Source: Streptomyces sp. 7-21 (GTDB lineage: Bacteria > Actinomycetota > Actinomycetes > Streptomycetales > Streptomycetaceae). Taken from it: a DNA stretch of 64,000 bases. The stretch spans positions 62,001 to 126,000 of the forward strand of contig NZ_JAERRL010000010.1 in assembly GCF_016741785.1 (NCBI RefSeq), in the 5' to 3' direction. Both the position numbers and the translations under genes were made by a program. Numbering within the stretch: the stretch's first letter is position 1; each line of letters begins with the position of its first letter. The notes under the pieces were generated by a model. It was not told the DNA's origin, did not search any database, and worked only from the letters and a program-made list of their open reading frames with translations. Of the stretch, positions 9,287 through 19,633 are shown piece by piece.

Positions 9287-9742
9287 TCAGTCCAGGTCGA
9301 CGTGGTCAAGGGCGTCCAGGAGGCGGGACAGCACGCGCACGCAGCCGTCGAGGTCGGCGTCGGTCACGCCGCCGGCGGCGGGGCGCAGCAGGGCGCGTTC
9401 GCGGTCGGTCACGGCGGCAAGGGCGGCTTGGCCCTCGTCGGTGAGCCGGAAGAGCACGGACCGCCGGTGCGCCGGATTGGGCACCGGCTCCACCAGGCCG
9501 CGCGTGGCGGCCTCGTTGGCCATGCGCTGCACGAACTGGCGGCTGAGCGCCTGCTCCCTGCCCATCTGCGGGACGGTCATCGGTCCGTGCTCGCGCAGCA
9601 TGCGGAGCACGGCGCGCACTCCCGCCGGCAGGCCCATGTGGGGGGTGTCCAGCTCGACCTTGCGGTGGATGCGCCGGTACAGCGGGCCGACCAGGTCGAA
9701 GACCTCGACCAGCCGGTCCGCGCGTTCCTCGCTGTCACTCAT
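9287..9742 (-). CDS. MarR-family transcriptional repressor
   Basis: 151 residues with a winged helix: recognition region MTVPQMGREQALSRQFVQRM and wing PVPNPAHRRSVLFRLTDEG. It is divergent from an alpha/beta hydrolase. The 58-base gap between the two start codons holds two copies of a 19-bp palindrome, so it probably represses both itself and the hydrolase. The ligand is unknown. Confidence 0.92.
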   Translation of the reverse strand: MSDSEERADRLVEVFDLVGPLYRRIHRKVELDTPHMGLPAGVRAVLRMLREHGPMTVPQMGREQALSRQFVQRMANEAATRGLVEPVPNPAHRRSVLFRLTDEGQAALAAVTDRERALLRPAAGGVTDADLDGCVRVLSRLLDALDHVDLD

Positions 9743-9751
9743 CCCGCCATC

Positions 9752-9770
9752 ATGACACCTGGGTTGTCAT
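9752..9770. promoter_or_regulatory. MarR operator, copy 1
   Basis: ATGACACCTGGGTTGTCAT, an inverted repeat with ATGACA half-sites, lies 10 bases upstream of the MarR start codon. The second copy is 32 bases further right. Confidence 0.75.
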
Positions 9771-9783
9771 TCCGCGTCCAAAA

Positions 9784-9802
9784 ATGACACCTTAGTTGTC
9801 AT
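9784..9802. promoter_or_regulatory. MarR operator, copy 2, overlapping the hydrolase start codon
   Basis: ATGACACCTTAGTTGTCAT matches copy 1 in 17 of 19 positions. Its last two bases are the first two of the hydrolase ATG (9801). Centre-to-centre spacing is 32 bp, about three helical turns, so two dimers could bind the same DNA face. Confidence 0.75.
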
Positions 9803-10577
9803 GAGTGATCTCTACTGGCACGAGTCCGGCACCGGCCGCCCCGTCGTCCTGCTGCACGGCGGCTTCCTGCACCACGGCATGTGGGAGGAGCAGATCCCGT
9901 TCCTCGCCGCCCGGTACCGCGTCATCGCCCCCGACGCGCGCGGCCACGGCCGTTCCCCGAACGCCACCGGGCCGTTCCGCGCCGCTGATGACGTCGCCGC
10001 ACTGCTGCGGCACCTGGACACCGGCCCCGCCATCCTCGTGGGCTGCTCCATGGGCGGCGGCACCGCGGTCGACACCGCGCTGGAGCACCCCGGACTCGTC
10101 AGCGCCGTCGTCGTCAGCGGCGTTGGCACCAGCGAGCCGTACTTCACCGACCCGTGGACGACGCGCGCCCTGACGGCCACCCAGCAGGCCATCGCCGCGG
10201 GCGACCTGGACGGCGCGGTCGAGGCGCACACCGCGCTCGCCGCCGGCCCGCACCGCACCCTGGACGACCTCGACCCCGGCGTCGTGGCCAGGCTGCGGGA
10301 CATGACCAGGACCACCATGTCCAAGCACCGGCACGACGAGCCGAACCACCTGGTGCCCGTGCCGGACACCTGGGAGCGGGCCGCGGGCCTCACCGTCCCC
10401 GTCGTCGCCCTCAACGGCTCCCTCGACTCCCCCGACCACCTCGGCATGGCCGGACGCCTGGCCCGCACCGTGGCCAGCGGCCGCGTGCTCACGGTCGACG
10501 GCGCCGCGCACTACCCCAACATGGAGCGTCCCGCCGTCTTCAACGCGCTGCTGGGGGACGTCCTCTCGGCTTTCTGA
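9801..10577 (+). CDS. alpha/beta hydrolase
   Basis: 258 residues with HGGFLHHGMWEEQ (oxyanion region), nucleophile elbow GCSMGG, and a catalytic His in DGAAHYPNMERP near the end, the usual plan of haloperoxidase-like or lactonase-like hydrolases. No Shine-Dalgarno sequence precedes the ATG. The upstream sequence is operator DNA, so a leaderless mRNA is likely. Repression by the divergent MarR protein is inferred from the paired operators. Substrate unknown. Confidence 0.9.
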   Translation: MSDLYWHESGTGRPVVLLHGGFLHHGMWEEQIPFLAARYRVIAPDARGHGRSPNATGPFRAADDVAALLRHLDTGPAILVGCSMGGGTAVDTALEHPGLVSAVVVSGVGTSEPYFTDPWTTRALTATQQAIAAGDLDGAVEAHTALAAGPHRTLDDLDPGVVARLRDMTRTTMSKHRHDEPNHLVPVPDTWERAAGLTVPVVALNGSLDSPDHLGMAGRLARTVASGRVLTVDGAAHYPNMERPAVFNALLGDVLSAF

Positions 10578-10600
10578 CGGTTCCGGGGCACAGTGGGGGC

Positions 10601-11014
10601 ATGAGACCGGACCTGCTCCGCGCCGTGGGCGCGGCCACAGCGGTGTACGGAGCGGTGGTGGCGGCCCGGCCCGGGCTGCTGACGGGCCCGTCCGGGCTGC
10701 GCGGTGAGGACGCCCGGACGGCGGTGCGGCCGGTCGGGCTGCGCGACGCGGCCAGCGGGCTCGCGCTGCTGCTCGCTCCCCGCGGCCCGGCGCTGCGGAC
10801 GGCCGCCGCGGTGCGGATCGCCGCCGACCTCGGGGACGCGGTGCTGCTGGGCCGCACGCTCCCGGGCAGCTGGCGCCGCCGGGGCGCGGCCGCGGTCGGC
10901 GTGGCCTGGGGCGCGCTGTCGGTCGCCGGACTGCTGCTGCCCGAGCGGACGGGCCGCCGCGAGGAGGGCCGGGGGCGCGGCGGCCGCAGGTACGCTGCCA
11001 GGAAGGCCGACTGA
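10601..11014 (+). CDS. small membrane protein, 137 aa
   Basis: The product starts MRPDLLRAVGAATAVYGAVV and has about four short hydrophobic segments with a basic tail (ERTGRREEGRGRGGRR), resembling DUF4267-type small membrane proteins. It begins 23 bases after the hydrolase stop and may be part of the same transcript. The function is unknown. Confidence 0.65.
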   Translation: MRPDLLRAVGAATAVYGAVVAARPGLLTGPSGLRGEDARTAVRPVGLRDAASGLALLLAPRGPALRTAAAVRIAADLGDAVLLGRTLPGSWRRRGAAAVGVAWGALSVAGLLLPERTGRREEGRGRGGRRYAARKAD

Positions 11015-11038
11015 GAACTCACCACAGGGGGCAGTGAC

Positions 11039-11404
11039 GTGGCGCTGTTCGGGAACGCTCATGCCATCGACCCGGGGTCCGCGCAGCAGGAGTACGCGCG
11101 GCTGCTGGGCGCCGGCGAACAGGTGCAGGCCGCGTACCTGCTGATCCGGGACACGATCCTGCTGACCAACCGGCGGCTGATCATGATCGACAAGCAGGGG
11201 ATCACCGGCAAGAAGGTGGAGTACCACTCCATCCCTTACCGCTCCATCTCCCACTTCGCGGTCGAGACCGCCGGGCACTTCGACCTCGACGCCGAGCTGA
11301 AGATCTGGATCTCCAGCTCCGAGACGCCGATCGAGAAGACGTTCACCAAGGGCGTGGACATCTACGAGGTCCAGGCGATCCTCACGCACTACGTCACGCA
11401 GTAG
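11039..11404 (+). CDS. PH domain-containing protein (bacterial PH type)
   Basis: 121 residues covering one bacterial pleckstrin-homology fold: YLLIRDTILLTNRRLIMIDK, then KKVEYHSIPYRSISHFAVET and a C-terminal helix VDIYEVQAILTHYV. GTG 11039 is the start; GGGGGCA lies just upstream. Its base composition is slightly less biased than that of its neighbours. Such proteins are usually cytosolic and of unknown partner. Confidence 0.88.
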   Translation: MALFGNAHAIDPGSAQQEYARLLGAGEQVQAAYLLIRDTILLTNRRLIMIDKQGITGKKVEYHSIPYRSISHFAVETAGHFDLDAELKIWISSSETPIEKTFTKGVDIYEVQAILTHYVTQ

Positions 11405-11448
11405 CGCGGCCGCTGGCGGCCAGCGCGGGGAACGTGGTGCGCGCCGCC

Positions 11449-11901
11449 TCAGGCTGGGCGTTCCCACAGGAGAGCTATCCGGCCCTCCGTCCAGTCGGGC
11501 AGGCGTGCAGCGAGTCTGCTCAGCGACGGGCCTCGCACGTGATGCCAGTGCACGGTCAGCGGCGTACCGAACAACTGCCGGAACCAGGACTGGAGGCCTG
11601 GCGCGGCACCAGACAACGCCTGGTCACGCGTCATCTCGGGTTCGGGCAGCTCATGCAGCGGGTACACGCACAAGGCGTAACGGCCTTCGATAGGCCCGGG
11701 AAAGAACGCGACGGCCCGGACGTCCTGCCACCCCAGGCGGGTAATGGACCCGCGTTTGTACGCATCGTGGTACTCGACCCCGTCGGGGCCGAAACGCACC
11801 GCCGGGTCATCCTTGCGGCTCGGACTTGGCCCGCCCAGGTACGCCTCAATGGTGCTTATCAGCCGGTTTCTCGGCCGGTAGAACAGCGATTCGCCGCCCA
11901 T
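11449..11901 (-). CDS. hypothetical protein, 150 aa
   Basis: The product begins MGGESLFYRPRNRLISTIEA and has alternating beta-type segments (VRFGPDGVEYHD, RYALCVYPLHELPEPEM, PLTVHWHHVRGPS). GGAGGAG lies seven bases before ATG 11901, which is preferred over the upstream in-frame ATG at 11925. No signal peptide, membrane helix or recognised domain. It is convergent with the PH-domain gene. Confidence 0.65.
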   Translation of the reverse strand: MGGESLFYRPRNRLISTIEAYLGGPSPSRKDDPAVRFGPDGVEYHDAYKRGSITRLGWQDVRAVAFFPGPIEGRYALCVYPLHELPEPEMTRDQALSGAAPGLQSWFRQLFGTPLTVHWHHVRGPSLSRLAARLPDWTEGRIALLWERPA

Positions 11902-12210
11902 TGCACAGCTCCTCCGCCAGCTCACCCCTCGATCGCAGCCCGCGACCCGGGTTCTGCACGCGCGCCTGGCTCGTCTGTCCTCCCCGGAGGCTACGGCCCC
12001 CGCCCGGGACCGGTCCCCGGGCGGGGGATCCCAGCCGAGCGGCGACCGGCGTCCGGGTCAGAGCCGTGTCACACTCGGCCTACCGCGCGTCACTCTTCGT
12101 TACGACGTCGCTGTCACGAGATGACCGTGGGCGCCGGCAGCTGTTGCCGCACTCCGCCAGCCGGACATACGCGAAGGCCCCGTTCCAGTCGTGGAACGGG
12201 GCCTGAGCTG
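11902..12210. other. gene-free stretch before tRNA-Arg
   Basis: No supported gene. It holds a G+C-rich hairpin at 11997-12027 (CCCCCGCCCGGG pairing with CCCGGGCGGGGG) and the tRNA terminator at 12175-12204. Confidence 0.5.
12175..12204 (-). terminator. hairpin terminator after tRNA-Arg
   Basis: A perfect 13-bp stem (AGGCCCCGTTCCA / TGGAACGGGGCCT) with a 4-base loop lies seven bases beyond the 3' end of tRNA-Arg. Confidence 0.8.
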
Positions 12211-12283
12211 CGCGCTCGGCAGGATTCGAACCTGCAACCTTCTGATCCGTAGTCAGATGCTCTATCCGTTAAGCTACGAGCGC
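12211..12283 (-). tRNA. tRNA-Arg (anticodon ACG)
   Basis: 73 nt. The 7-bp acceptor stem is GCGCTCG/CGAGCGC with discriminator G. The anticodon stem TCTGA/TCAGA encloses loop CTACGGA, giving anticodon ACG (read as ICG). The T arm is GCAGG-TTCGAAT-CCTGC. CCA is not encoded. Confidence 0.97.
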
Positions 12284-12497
12284 TCGGCCCCCGCTTGCGG
12301 CGGGGCCGTGTTGCGCGACCAGAGTACAGCAGGTGCGGCCCGGGAGTGAAATCCATCGGGGTGAAGCAGCCCACATCGCCTCGCGCACGCGGCTGACCTG
12401 CGCAAACACCCCTCGCAGAAGAGCGCGGGCGGCCCGGGACGCGCCCGCCCGCGGCCGCATGCCGGAACACATGCCGGACACACGTGCCAGACAGCGA

Positions 12498-12525
12498 GAA
12501 GCCCCGGCCCGAGGGCCGGGGCTTC
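12498..12525 (-). terminator. hairpin terminator after tRNA-Ser
   Basis: GAAGCCCCGGCC pairs with GGCCGGGGCTTC around a short loop, about 38 bases beyond the tRNA-Ser 3' end. Confidence 0.75.
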
Positions 12526-12562
12526 CGCGTCGTCCTGCTGGTGATCATCGCGATCACAGTGG

Positions 12563-12652
12563 CGGAGGCTCCGGGATTTGAACCCGGGATCGGGGGGAAC
12601 CCGAAACCGCATTAGCAGTGCGGCGCCATAGACCAGACTAGGCGAAGCCTCC
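12563..12652 (-). tRNA. tRNA-Ser (anticodon GCT)
   Basis: 90 nt with acceptor stem GGAGGCT/AGCCTCC and discriminator G. The anticodon stem CCGCA/TGCGG encloses loop CTGCTAA (anticodon GCT). The long variable arm and T arm CCGGG-TTCAAAT-CCCGG are class II serine features. Confidence 0.97.
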
Positions 12653-12849
12653 CCACACGGCGTCGCACGAGGCAACGCGTGCGTGCAAATGATGCCACAG
12701 TCCCGGTGGACGCAGCCAATCGGATTCCACCCTAAGGGGCGAAGAGCGGGGAGTCGAGTTGCGCAACGAACCGGCTCGGGGAGCGTTAGCAGGGAGACAT
12801 ACCCGTCCATCCTGACTCACGCTTCACCGTGACCCGAGGGAGTACCCCC

Positions 12850-13302
12850 ATGCGCACCCGCCTCGCTGCCGCCGCCCTCCCGCTCGCCGCCGCCAGCGCG
12901 CTCGGCCTCGCCGCCGCCGCGCCCGCCCACGCCGGCGGCGGCACCGCCGCGGACCCCCGGCTCCAGCACCCCTACCACGTGGTCATCACCGTCACCGACA
13001 GCGGTGAGGACGACGGCACCTACGAGCTGTACTGCGACCCGGTCTCCGGCCTCTCCTACGGCCAGCACCCCGAGCCCGGCGCGGCCTGCGACGCCCTCCT
13101 CAGCTCCGGGCAGCCGTTCGAGCCCGTCTCCTCCGACGCGCTGTGCACCTACATGTACGGCGGCCCGGCCCGGGCCCACGTCTCCGGCACCTGGGCCGGC
13201 GAGCCGGTCGAGGCCGCCTTCACCCGCGACAACGGCTGCGAGATCGACCGGTGGAACCGGCTCGTGCCCGCTCTGCCCCGGATTGGCGGCGAAGGTGCCT
13301 GA
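12850..13302 (+). CDS. secreted subtilisin inhibitor-like (SSI) protease inhibitor
   Basis: 150 residues: a Sec signal peptide (MRTRLAAAALPLAAASALGL, cleavage near AHA at 26-28), then an SSI domain. Four cysteines (62, 80, 99, 130) match the two disulfides of the family, and SGTWAGEPVEAAFTRDNGCE matches the conserved core. By alignment to the SSI Cys-Pro-Met-Val reactive loop, the P1 residue here should be Tyr101 (C99-T-Y-M-Y), suggesting subtilisin or chymotrypsin-like targets. ATG 12850 is chosen over 12829 because it starts the signal peptide and follows GAGGGAG. It has its own promoter region after tRNA-Ser. Confidence 0.92.
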   Translation: MRTRLAAAALPLAAASALGLAAAAPAHAGGGTAADPRLQHPYHVVITVTDSGEDDGTYELYCDPVSGLSYGQHPEPGAACDALLSSGQPFEPVSSDALCTYMYGGPARAHVSGTWAGEPVEAAFTRDNGCEIDRWNRLVPALPRIGGEGA

Positions 13303-13424
13303 ATCGCTCCTTTCGAACGCACCGTCGCTTCGCGGGGCGTGGGCCGTAGACTCCCCCTAATGCCACGCACGGGGGACGTGCGCCCGGGAACACGTGGTTC
13401 AAGGGAGAGGGAGGAATCGACGTC

Positions 13425-16400
13425 GTGAGCAGCAGGCCAGCGAGAGGCGCTGCTCGCCTCGCCGCGATACTCGACGCGCTGCCCGACGCCCTGTTGCTCG
13501 TCAACGGCAACGGCACCGTCGTGAACGCGAACGCCATCGCAGTGGAGACCCTCGAGGCTCCGGGAGCCCCTCTCATCGGCCGCGGCCTCCTCGACATCGT
13601 TCCCGACTTCGACCCCCGGCGGATCCCGGGGTCGATGCGCCGTCCCCAGGACGACCCGGGCGCCCGCACCAAGCCGACGCGCATGATCGCGCGGCGCACC
13701 GACGGCACCGAGCTGCAAGTCGAGGTGACGAGCGCCGGGCTGAACAGCCATCGGTCGCCCTACGCTTCGGCGGTCGAAGCGGCGTTCGCCGACGACTACG
13801 CCGGCGAGGAGCTGCTGATGCTCGTGGTCCGCGACCTGACGGGAACGCTGGACACCGAAGCCGAACTGGTGCGCCAGCAGCGGCAGACGGAGATGATCCT
13901 GCGCGCCGCCTCCGAGGGCGTGGTGGGCGTCGACACCGCCGGCCGGATAGTGCTGGTCAACCCGGCGGCGGCGCAGATCCTCGGGCACCGGGCGAGCCAG
14001 CTCGGCGGCCAGGAGCTGCACCCCCTGATACAGCACTCGCGGGCGGACGGCACGCCGCTGGCGTTCGAGGAGACCCCGCTGCACGACACCCTCTCCTCCG
14101 GGCGCAAGCACCGGGTGCGCGGGCAGGTGCTGTGGACCAAGGACGGCAAGGCCGTGCCGGTGGACCTGACGACGGCCCCGGTGCGGGACGGCGACCAGCT
14201 GGTCGGCGCGGTTCTGGCGTTCACCGACCGGCGGGCGCACGACGCGCTGGCCGCGCGGCACGCCCAGCTGACGTCCGTGCTGACCGACAGCCTGCGGGGG
14301 CCGCTGGAGGAGCTGCGCCAGGAGCTCTCCGCGCTGGCGGCCGACCCGGCGGGGCAGCTGTGGCCGGAGGCCAACCAGGTGCTGCACCATCTGGCCGCCG
14401 GCTACACGCGGATGACGACGCTGCTGGACAACGTCCTCAGCTTCCAGCGCCTCGACGAGGGGCGCGAGAAGCTCCACCGGCGGCAGGTCTCCCTGGAGTC
14501 GGTGGTGGCCGCGGGCGTGGAGGGCGCCACCGAGCTGATCGGGCCCGGCCGGGCCCAGTTCGCCGTGCACGCGCCGCCGATCGAGGTGGAGGTCGACGAG
14601 GAGCGCATGGCGCTGGCGCTGGCACACCTGGTGGCCGACGTGGCGGGCGTGGACGCGACCGGGCGGCAGGGCCAGCCGGGCGGCGACTCGACCATCGTCG
14701 TCGCCGCCGCGCGCCGCGGTGACGTGGTGCGGATCGAGGTGCGCGGCCCGCACCCCGGCGGCAGCCCGGTGCACGAGCCGATCGTGCGCGGCGTGGTGCA
14801 GCAGCACGGGGGTGTCGTGCAGACCCACGAGATGCCGGGCTCCGGCGGCGGGCAGGCGTACGTCGTGGAGGTGCCGGTGGTCTCCGGCACGGCCGCGCCG
14901 GCGCCGAAGCGGGCCGCCAAGGACGGCAGCGGCGAGACGACCGTGATGCCCGTGCCCGCGCAGCCCGCCCGCGGCACCGGCGAGCACGCCGCCGCCGAGG
15001 GCGGGCAGGACACCACCCCGGCGCCCGGCCGGCCGCAGCTGCCGGCGCCCGCCGGGACCGGGCGGCGCCGCAAGCAGGCGGCGCCGGAGGAGCGCGAGGG
15101 GCAGGCCGACGAGGCGGCGCCCGTCCGGCAGGGCAACGGGCGCCGCCGGCGCGCGCTGGCCAGCGGCGACCAGCCGGCCGTCCCCCGGCAGGCCGTGGCG
15201 GGCCCGGCGCCTCAGCCCGGCGGTGGTCCCGGCGCAGCGGCGGGGCAGACGGACCGTCCGACCGGCCGCCGCAGGCGCGCGAAGCCTCCCGAGGCCACTC
15301 CCGAACGCCACGAGCGCCCGGAGCTTCCGGCGCCCGGCGCCGCGCCCGCACCGGAGAACGCGCCTGCGGTGGGCCCGGCCGCGCTGGAGCCCGCCGTGGC
15401 GCAGCACGCCGCGCCCGCGCCCCCCGCCGCCGCCCACGCGCCGCAGCCGCAGCCGCCGCAGCCCGTGCCGCAGCAGACGCCGCCCCAGCCCCAGCAGACC
15501 CCGCAGGAGCAGCAGGCCCAGCCGCAGGGCAACGCCGCGCAGGCGCCACCGGAGCACCCGCGCGACCCCGCAGCGGAGGAGCCCGAGCCCCGGCCGGTGG
15601 AGCACTCGGTCGTCGCGGCCAGCCCGATCCTGGACGGCAGCGCGCCGCGGCCCCCCACCGTGCACCGGCCGCGTTCCCTGCCGATGCCGGGCAGCGAGTC
15701 CGCCAAGTCTGACCCGCGGTCGCTGCCGGGCGTCAGCGTGCGCACGCTCGGCCAGGGCGTGCCGGTCAACGCCGCCGGGTCCGTGCCACGCCAGCCCGCA
15801 CCGGCCCCGGCCGCGCCGGCCCCGGCACCCACGCCAGCGCCGACACCGACGCCGACGCGCCGCCGGAAGCTGGCGACGCCGCCCGCCGACGACCCGCGCA
15901 TGACCGCCACCGCCACGCCGCCGCAGGGCACGGCCGCACCGCCGCAGCAGACGCCACCGCAGCAGGCCCCGCCGCAGCAGACGCCGCCGCAGCCGAAGCC
16001 CGCCGAGGGCGCACGGGAGTTCACGATCAGCGCGCCGGCGGCGGGCGCGGACGAGGGCCCCGAGCCGCTCGACGGCCCCAACGGCGCCGTCGAGGTTTCC
16101 GAGCAGCACGGGCCCGACGCGCAGCCCGGCGGCCTGCGGCTGCCCGGACCGGCCGAGGACGAGCTGCCGCCCGAGCCGCTGGACAACCCCCGCCGCCTGC
16201 TGGTGTGGCCCGAGCCCGACGTGTCGACGCAGCAGGCGCTGACCGACCGCGGCTACCGCCCGGTGATCGTGAACTCCCGGGAGGAGGTGGACGCGCAGAT
16301 CGCGGCCTACCCGGCGGCGCTGTTCGTCGACCCGCTCACCGGGCCGATCACGCGCACGGCGCTCCAGTCGCTGCGGCAGGCGGCCGTCGCGGCCGAGGTG

Positions 16401-16889
16401 CCGGTGCTGGTGACGGCGGGCCTGGGGCAGGCGAGCCGCGAGGCCGCGTACGGCGCGGACCCGGCCGTGCTGCTGAAGGCGCTCGCCCCGCGCGACAGCG
16501 AGCAGCATCCGCCGCGGGTGCTGCTGGTGGAGTCGCAGCAGGCGATCGCGAACGCCCTGGCGGTGTCGCTCGAGCGGCGCGGCATGCAGGCCGCGCACGC
16601 CTCCTCGGACGCCGAGGCCGTCGAGGTCGCGCAGCAGGTCAGGCCGAACCTCGTCGTCATGGACCTCAACCAGGTCAGGCGCCGCAGGGCCGGGATCATC
16701 GACTGGCTGCGCGTCAACGGCCTGCTGGCGCGCACCCCGTTCGTCGTCTACACGGCGGCGGAGATGGACCCCTCGCAGCTGCCGCTGCTGGCCTCGGGCG
16801 AGACCGTGCTGTTCCTGGCGGAACGCTCGACGCAGCCGGAGGTGCAGGCGCGGATCGTGGACCTGCTGGCCAAGATCGGGGCGCACTGA
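13425..16889 (+). CDS. large PAS / degenerate histidine kinase / receiver-like regulator
   Basis: 1154 residues. PAS domains lie at about 10-130 and 150-270 (ILDALPDALLLVNGNGTVV; AASEGVVGVDTAGRIVLVNP). Next is a kinase-like helical pair at 280-360 where the usual SHELRTP box reads TDSLRGPLEEL, with no phospho-acceptor His, and a degenerate ATPase at 360-490. About 400 residues of Pro/Gln/Ala-rich disordered linker follow. At the C-terminus are two receiver-like folds; the second keeps an Asp in NLVVMDLNQV. It therefore looks like a pseudokinase scaffold rather than a phosphotransfer enzyme. GTG 13425 is the start. The gene stands alone and is convergent with the CoA ligase. Confidence 0.85.
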   Translation: MSSRPARGAARLAAILDALPDALLLVNGNGTVVNANAIAVETLEAPGAPLIGRGLLDIVPDFDPRRIPGSMRRPQDDPGARTKPTRMIARRTDGTELQVEVTSAGLNSHRSPYASAVEAAFADDYAGEELLMLVVRDLTGTLDTEAELVRQQRQTEMILRAASEGVVGVDTAGRIVLVNPAAAQILGHRASQLGGQELHPLIQHSRADGTPLAFEETPLHDTLSSGRKHRVRGQVLWTKDGKAVPVDLTTAPVRDGDQLVGAVLAFTDRRAHDALAARHAQLTSVLTDSLRGPLEELRQELSALAADPAGQLWPEANQVLHHLAAGYTRMTTLLDNVLSFQRLDEGREKLHRRQVSLESVVAAGVEGATELIGPGRAQFAVHAPPIEVEVDEERMALALAHLVADVAGVDATGRQGQPGGDSTIVVAAARRGDVVRIEVRGPHPGGSPVHEPIVRGVVQQHGGVVQTHEMPGSGGGQAYVVEVPVVSGTAAPAPKRAAKDGSGETTVMPVPAQPARGTGEHAAAEGGQDTTPAPGRPQLPAPAGTGRRRKQAAPEEREGQADEAAPVRQGNGRRRRALASGDQPAVPRQAVAGPAPQPGGGPGAAAGQTDRPTGRRRRAKPPEATPERHERPELPAPGAAPAPENAPAVGPAALEPAVAQHAAPAPPAAAHAPQPQPPQPVPQQTPPQPQQTPQEQQAQPQGNAAQAPPEHPRDPAAEEPEPRPVEHSVVAASPILDGSAPRPPTVHRPRSLPMPGSESAKSDPRSLPGVSVRTLGQGVPVNAAGSVPRQPAPAPAAPAPAPTPAPTPTPTRRRKLATPPADDPRMTATATPPQGTAAPPQQTPPQQAPPQQTPPQPKPAEGAREFTISAPAAGADEGPEPLDGPNGAVEVSEQHGPDAQPGGLRLPGPAEDELPPEPLDNPRRLLVWPEPDVSTQQALTDRGYRPVIVNSREEVDAQIAAYPAALFVDPLTGPITRTALQSLRQAAVAAEVPVLVTAGLGQASREAAYGADPAVLLKALAPRDSEQHPPRVLLVESQQAIANALAVSLERRGMQAAHASSDAEAVEVAQQVRPNLVVMDLNQVRRRRAGIIDWLRVNGLLARTPFVVYTAAEMDPSQLPLLASGETVLFLAERSTQPEVQARIVDLLAKIGAH

Positions 16890-16925
16890 CCCCCGGCCCC
16901 GCTGCCGGGCCCGCGCGGCCGGTGG

Positions 16926-18602
<1,677 letters not shown>

Positions 18603-18740
18603 CGTGCCGTGCACCGGGCCTCCCCACACTCGCCGGTGACCTGAGGTCTCCGGGCAGTGTGGCACCGGCGGGGAGGTAAGAACAGGGGGTGTGCGAGCCC
18701 TGGATCGCGCCGGGCGCGCGCCCGCGTGTGCTGCGTGTGC

Positions 18741-19352
18741 TCAGGCGGCCATGGCCTGGCTGTCCCGGTCGAGTGCGGGGGTGAGCCCTCCGTCGATCGC
18801 GCCGTCGAGCCCTTCGGCGATGCCGGGGCCGGCGACCTCGGCCAGTTCGCGGTCCTCGCGGAGCTTGGCGAGCGCGCGGGAGACCGCGCTCTTGACCGTG
18901 CCGACGGAGACGCCGAGCACCTGGGCGGTGGCCGCCTCGCTGAGGTCCTCGTAGTACCGCAGGACGACCATGGCGCGCTGCCGCGGCGGAAGTCTGACCA
19001 CGGCGCGCCACATCGCGTCGCGGACCGCCTGCTGCTCGGCCGGGTCAGGCCCGGGCACCGGGTCGGGCTCGGGCAGCTCCTCGACGGCGTACTCGTCGAC
19101 GCGCCGCTTGCGCCACTGGGAGGTGCGGGTGTTGAGCAGTGCCCGCCGCACGTAGCCGTCGAGGGCGCGGTGGTCCTCGATGCGCTCCCAGGCGAGGTAG
19201 GTCTTGGTGAGAGCGGTCTGGAGCAGGTCCTCGGCGTCGCTGGGGTTGGACGTCAGCGAGCGCGCCGTGCGCATGAGCACCGGGCCGCGCGCCCGCACGT
19301 AGGACGTGAAGGTCGGCGGCTGCGCCGTTGGGGCTGTCCGGGGCGTCGTCAT
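18741..19352 (-). CDS. RNA polymerase sigma factor, SigE/ECF family
   Basis: 203 residues with sigma-2 (SLTSNPSDAEDLLQTALTKT, WRKRRVDEY) and sigma-4 (LPPRQRAMVVLRYYEDLSEA, GVSVGTVKSAVSRALAKLR) in the order of the actinobacterial SigE-type group. A C-terminal extension of ~35 residues is Gly/Ala-rich. No anti-sigma gene is adjacent. ATG 19352 (MTTPRTAP) is chosen; an in-frame ATG at 19376 is possible, and neither has a clear ribosome site. Confidence 0.88.
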   Translation of the reverse strand: MTTPRTAPTAQPPTFTSYVRARGPVLMRTARSLTSNPSDAEDLLQTALTKTYLAWERIEDHRALDGYVRRALLNTRTSQWRKRRVDEYAVEELPEPDPVPGPDPAEQQAVRDAMWRAVVRLPPRQRAMVVLRYYEDLSEAATAQVLGVSVGTVKSAVSRALAKLREDRELAEVAGPGIAEGLDGAIDGGLTPALDRDSQAMAA

Positions 19353-19527
19353 GTGCAACAAACTAGGAGACATCACCCGGGCGGCGGATCGCCCGGAGGT
19401 CGCGATGGCGTCTCCGCCCCAGGGTGTAGAGGCGGGGCTGAGGCCACCTCCCAGGGGTGGAGGGCGCGGCCCGGGTCTCCTCAGGGAGGATCAGGGATTC
19501 ACCTGATGATCGAATGGTGGCCGAAAC

Positions 19528-19562
19528 GGCGCGGTCGCGCCCTGGCAGGACGCGACCGCGCC
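19528..19562. terminator. hairpin terminator
   Basis: GGCGCGGTCGCG pairs with CGCGACCGCGCC around an 11-base loop. It lies downstream of the secreted-protein gene that ends at 19634 on the minus strand. Confidence 0.6.
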
Positions 19563-19633
19563 AGGTGACCTTCCGGTCACGCCGGTGACGCACCCCGGAC
19601 ATCACCGGCGTCCGTGCCGGGCGCGTTCGCGGG

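Noticed and set aside
15400..16010. Repetitive CCGCAGCAGACGCC-like tract, first suspected as a repeat array
   Set aside because: It is coding: the repeats encode the Pro/Gln-rich linker of the large PAS protein, with irregular spacing and no CRISPR-like spacers.
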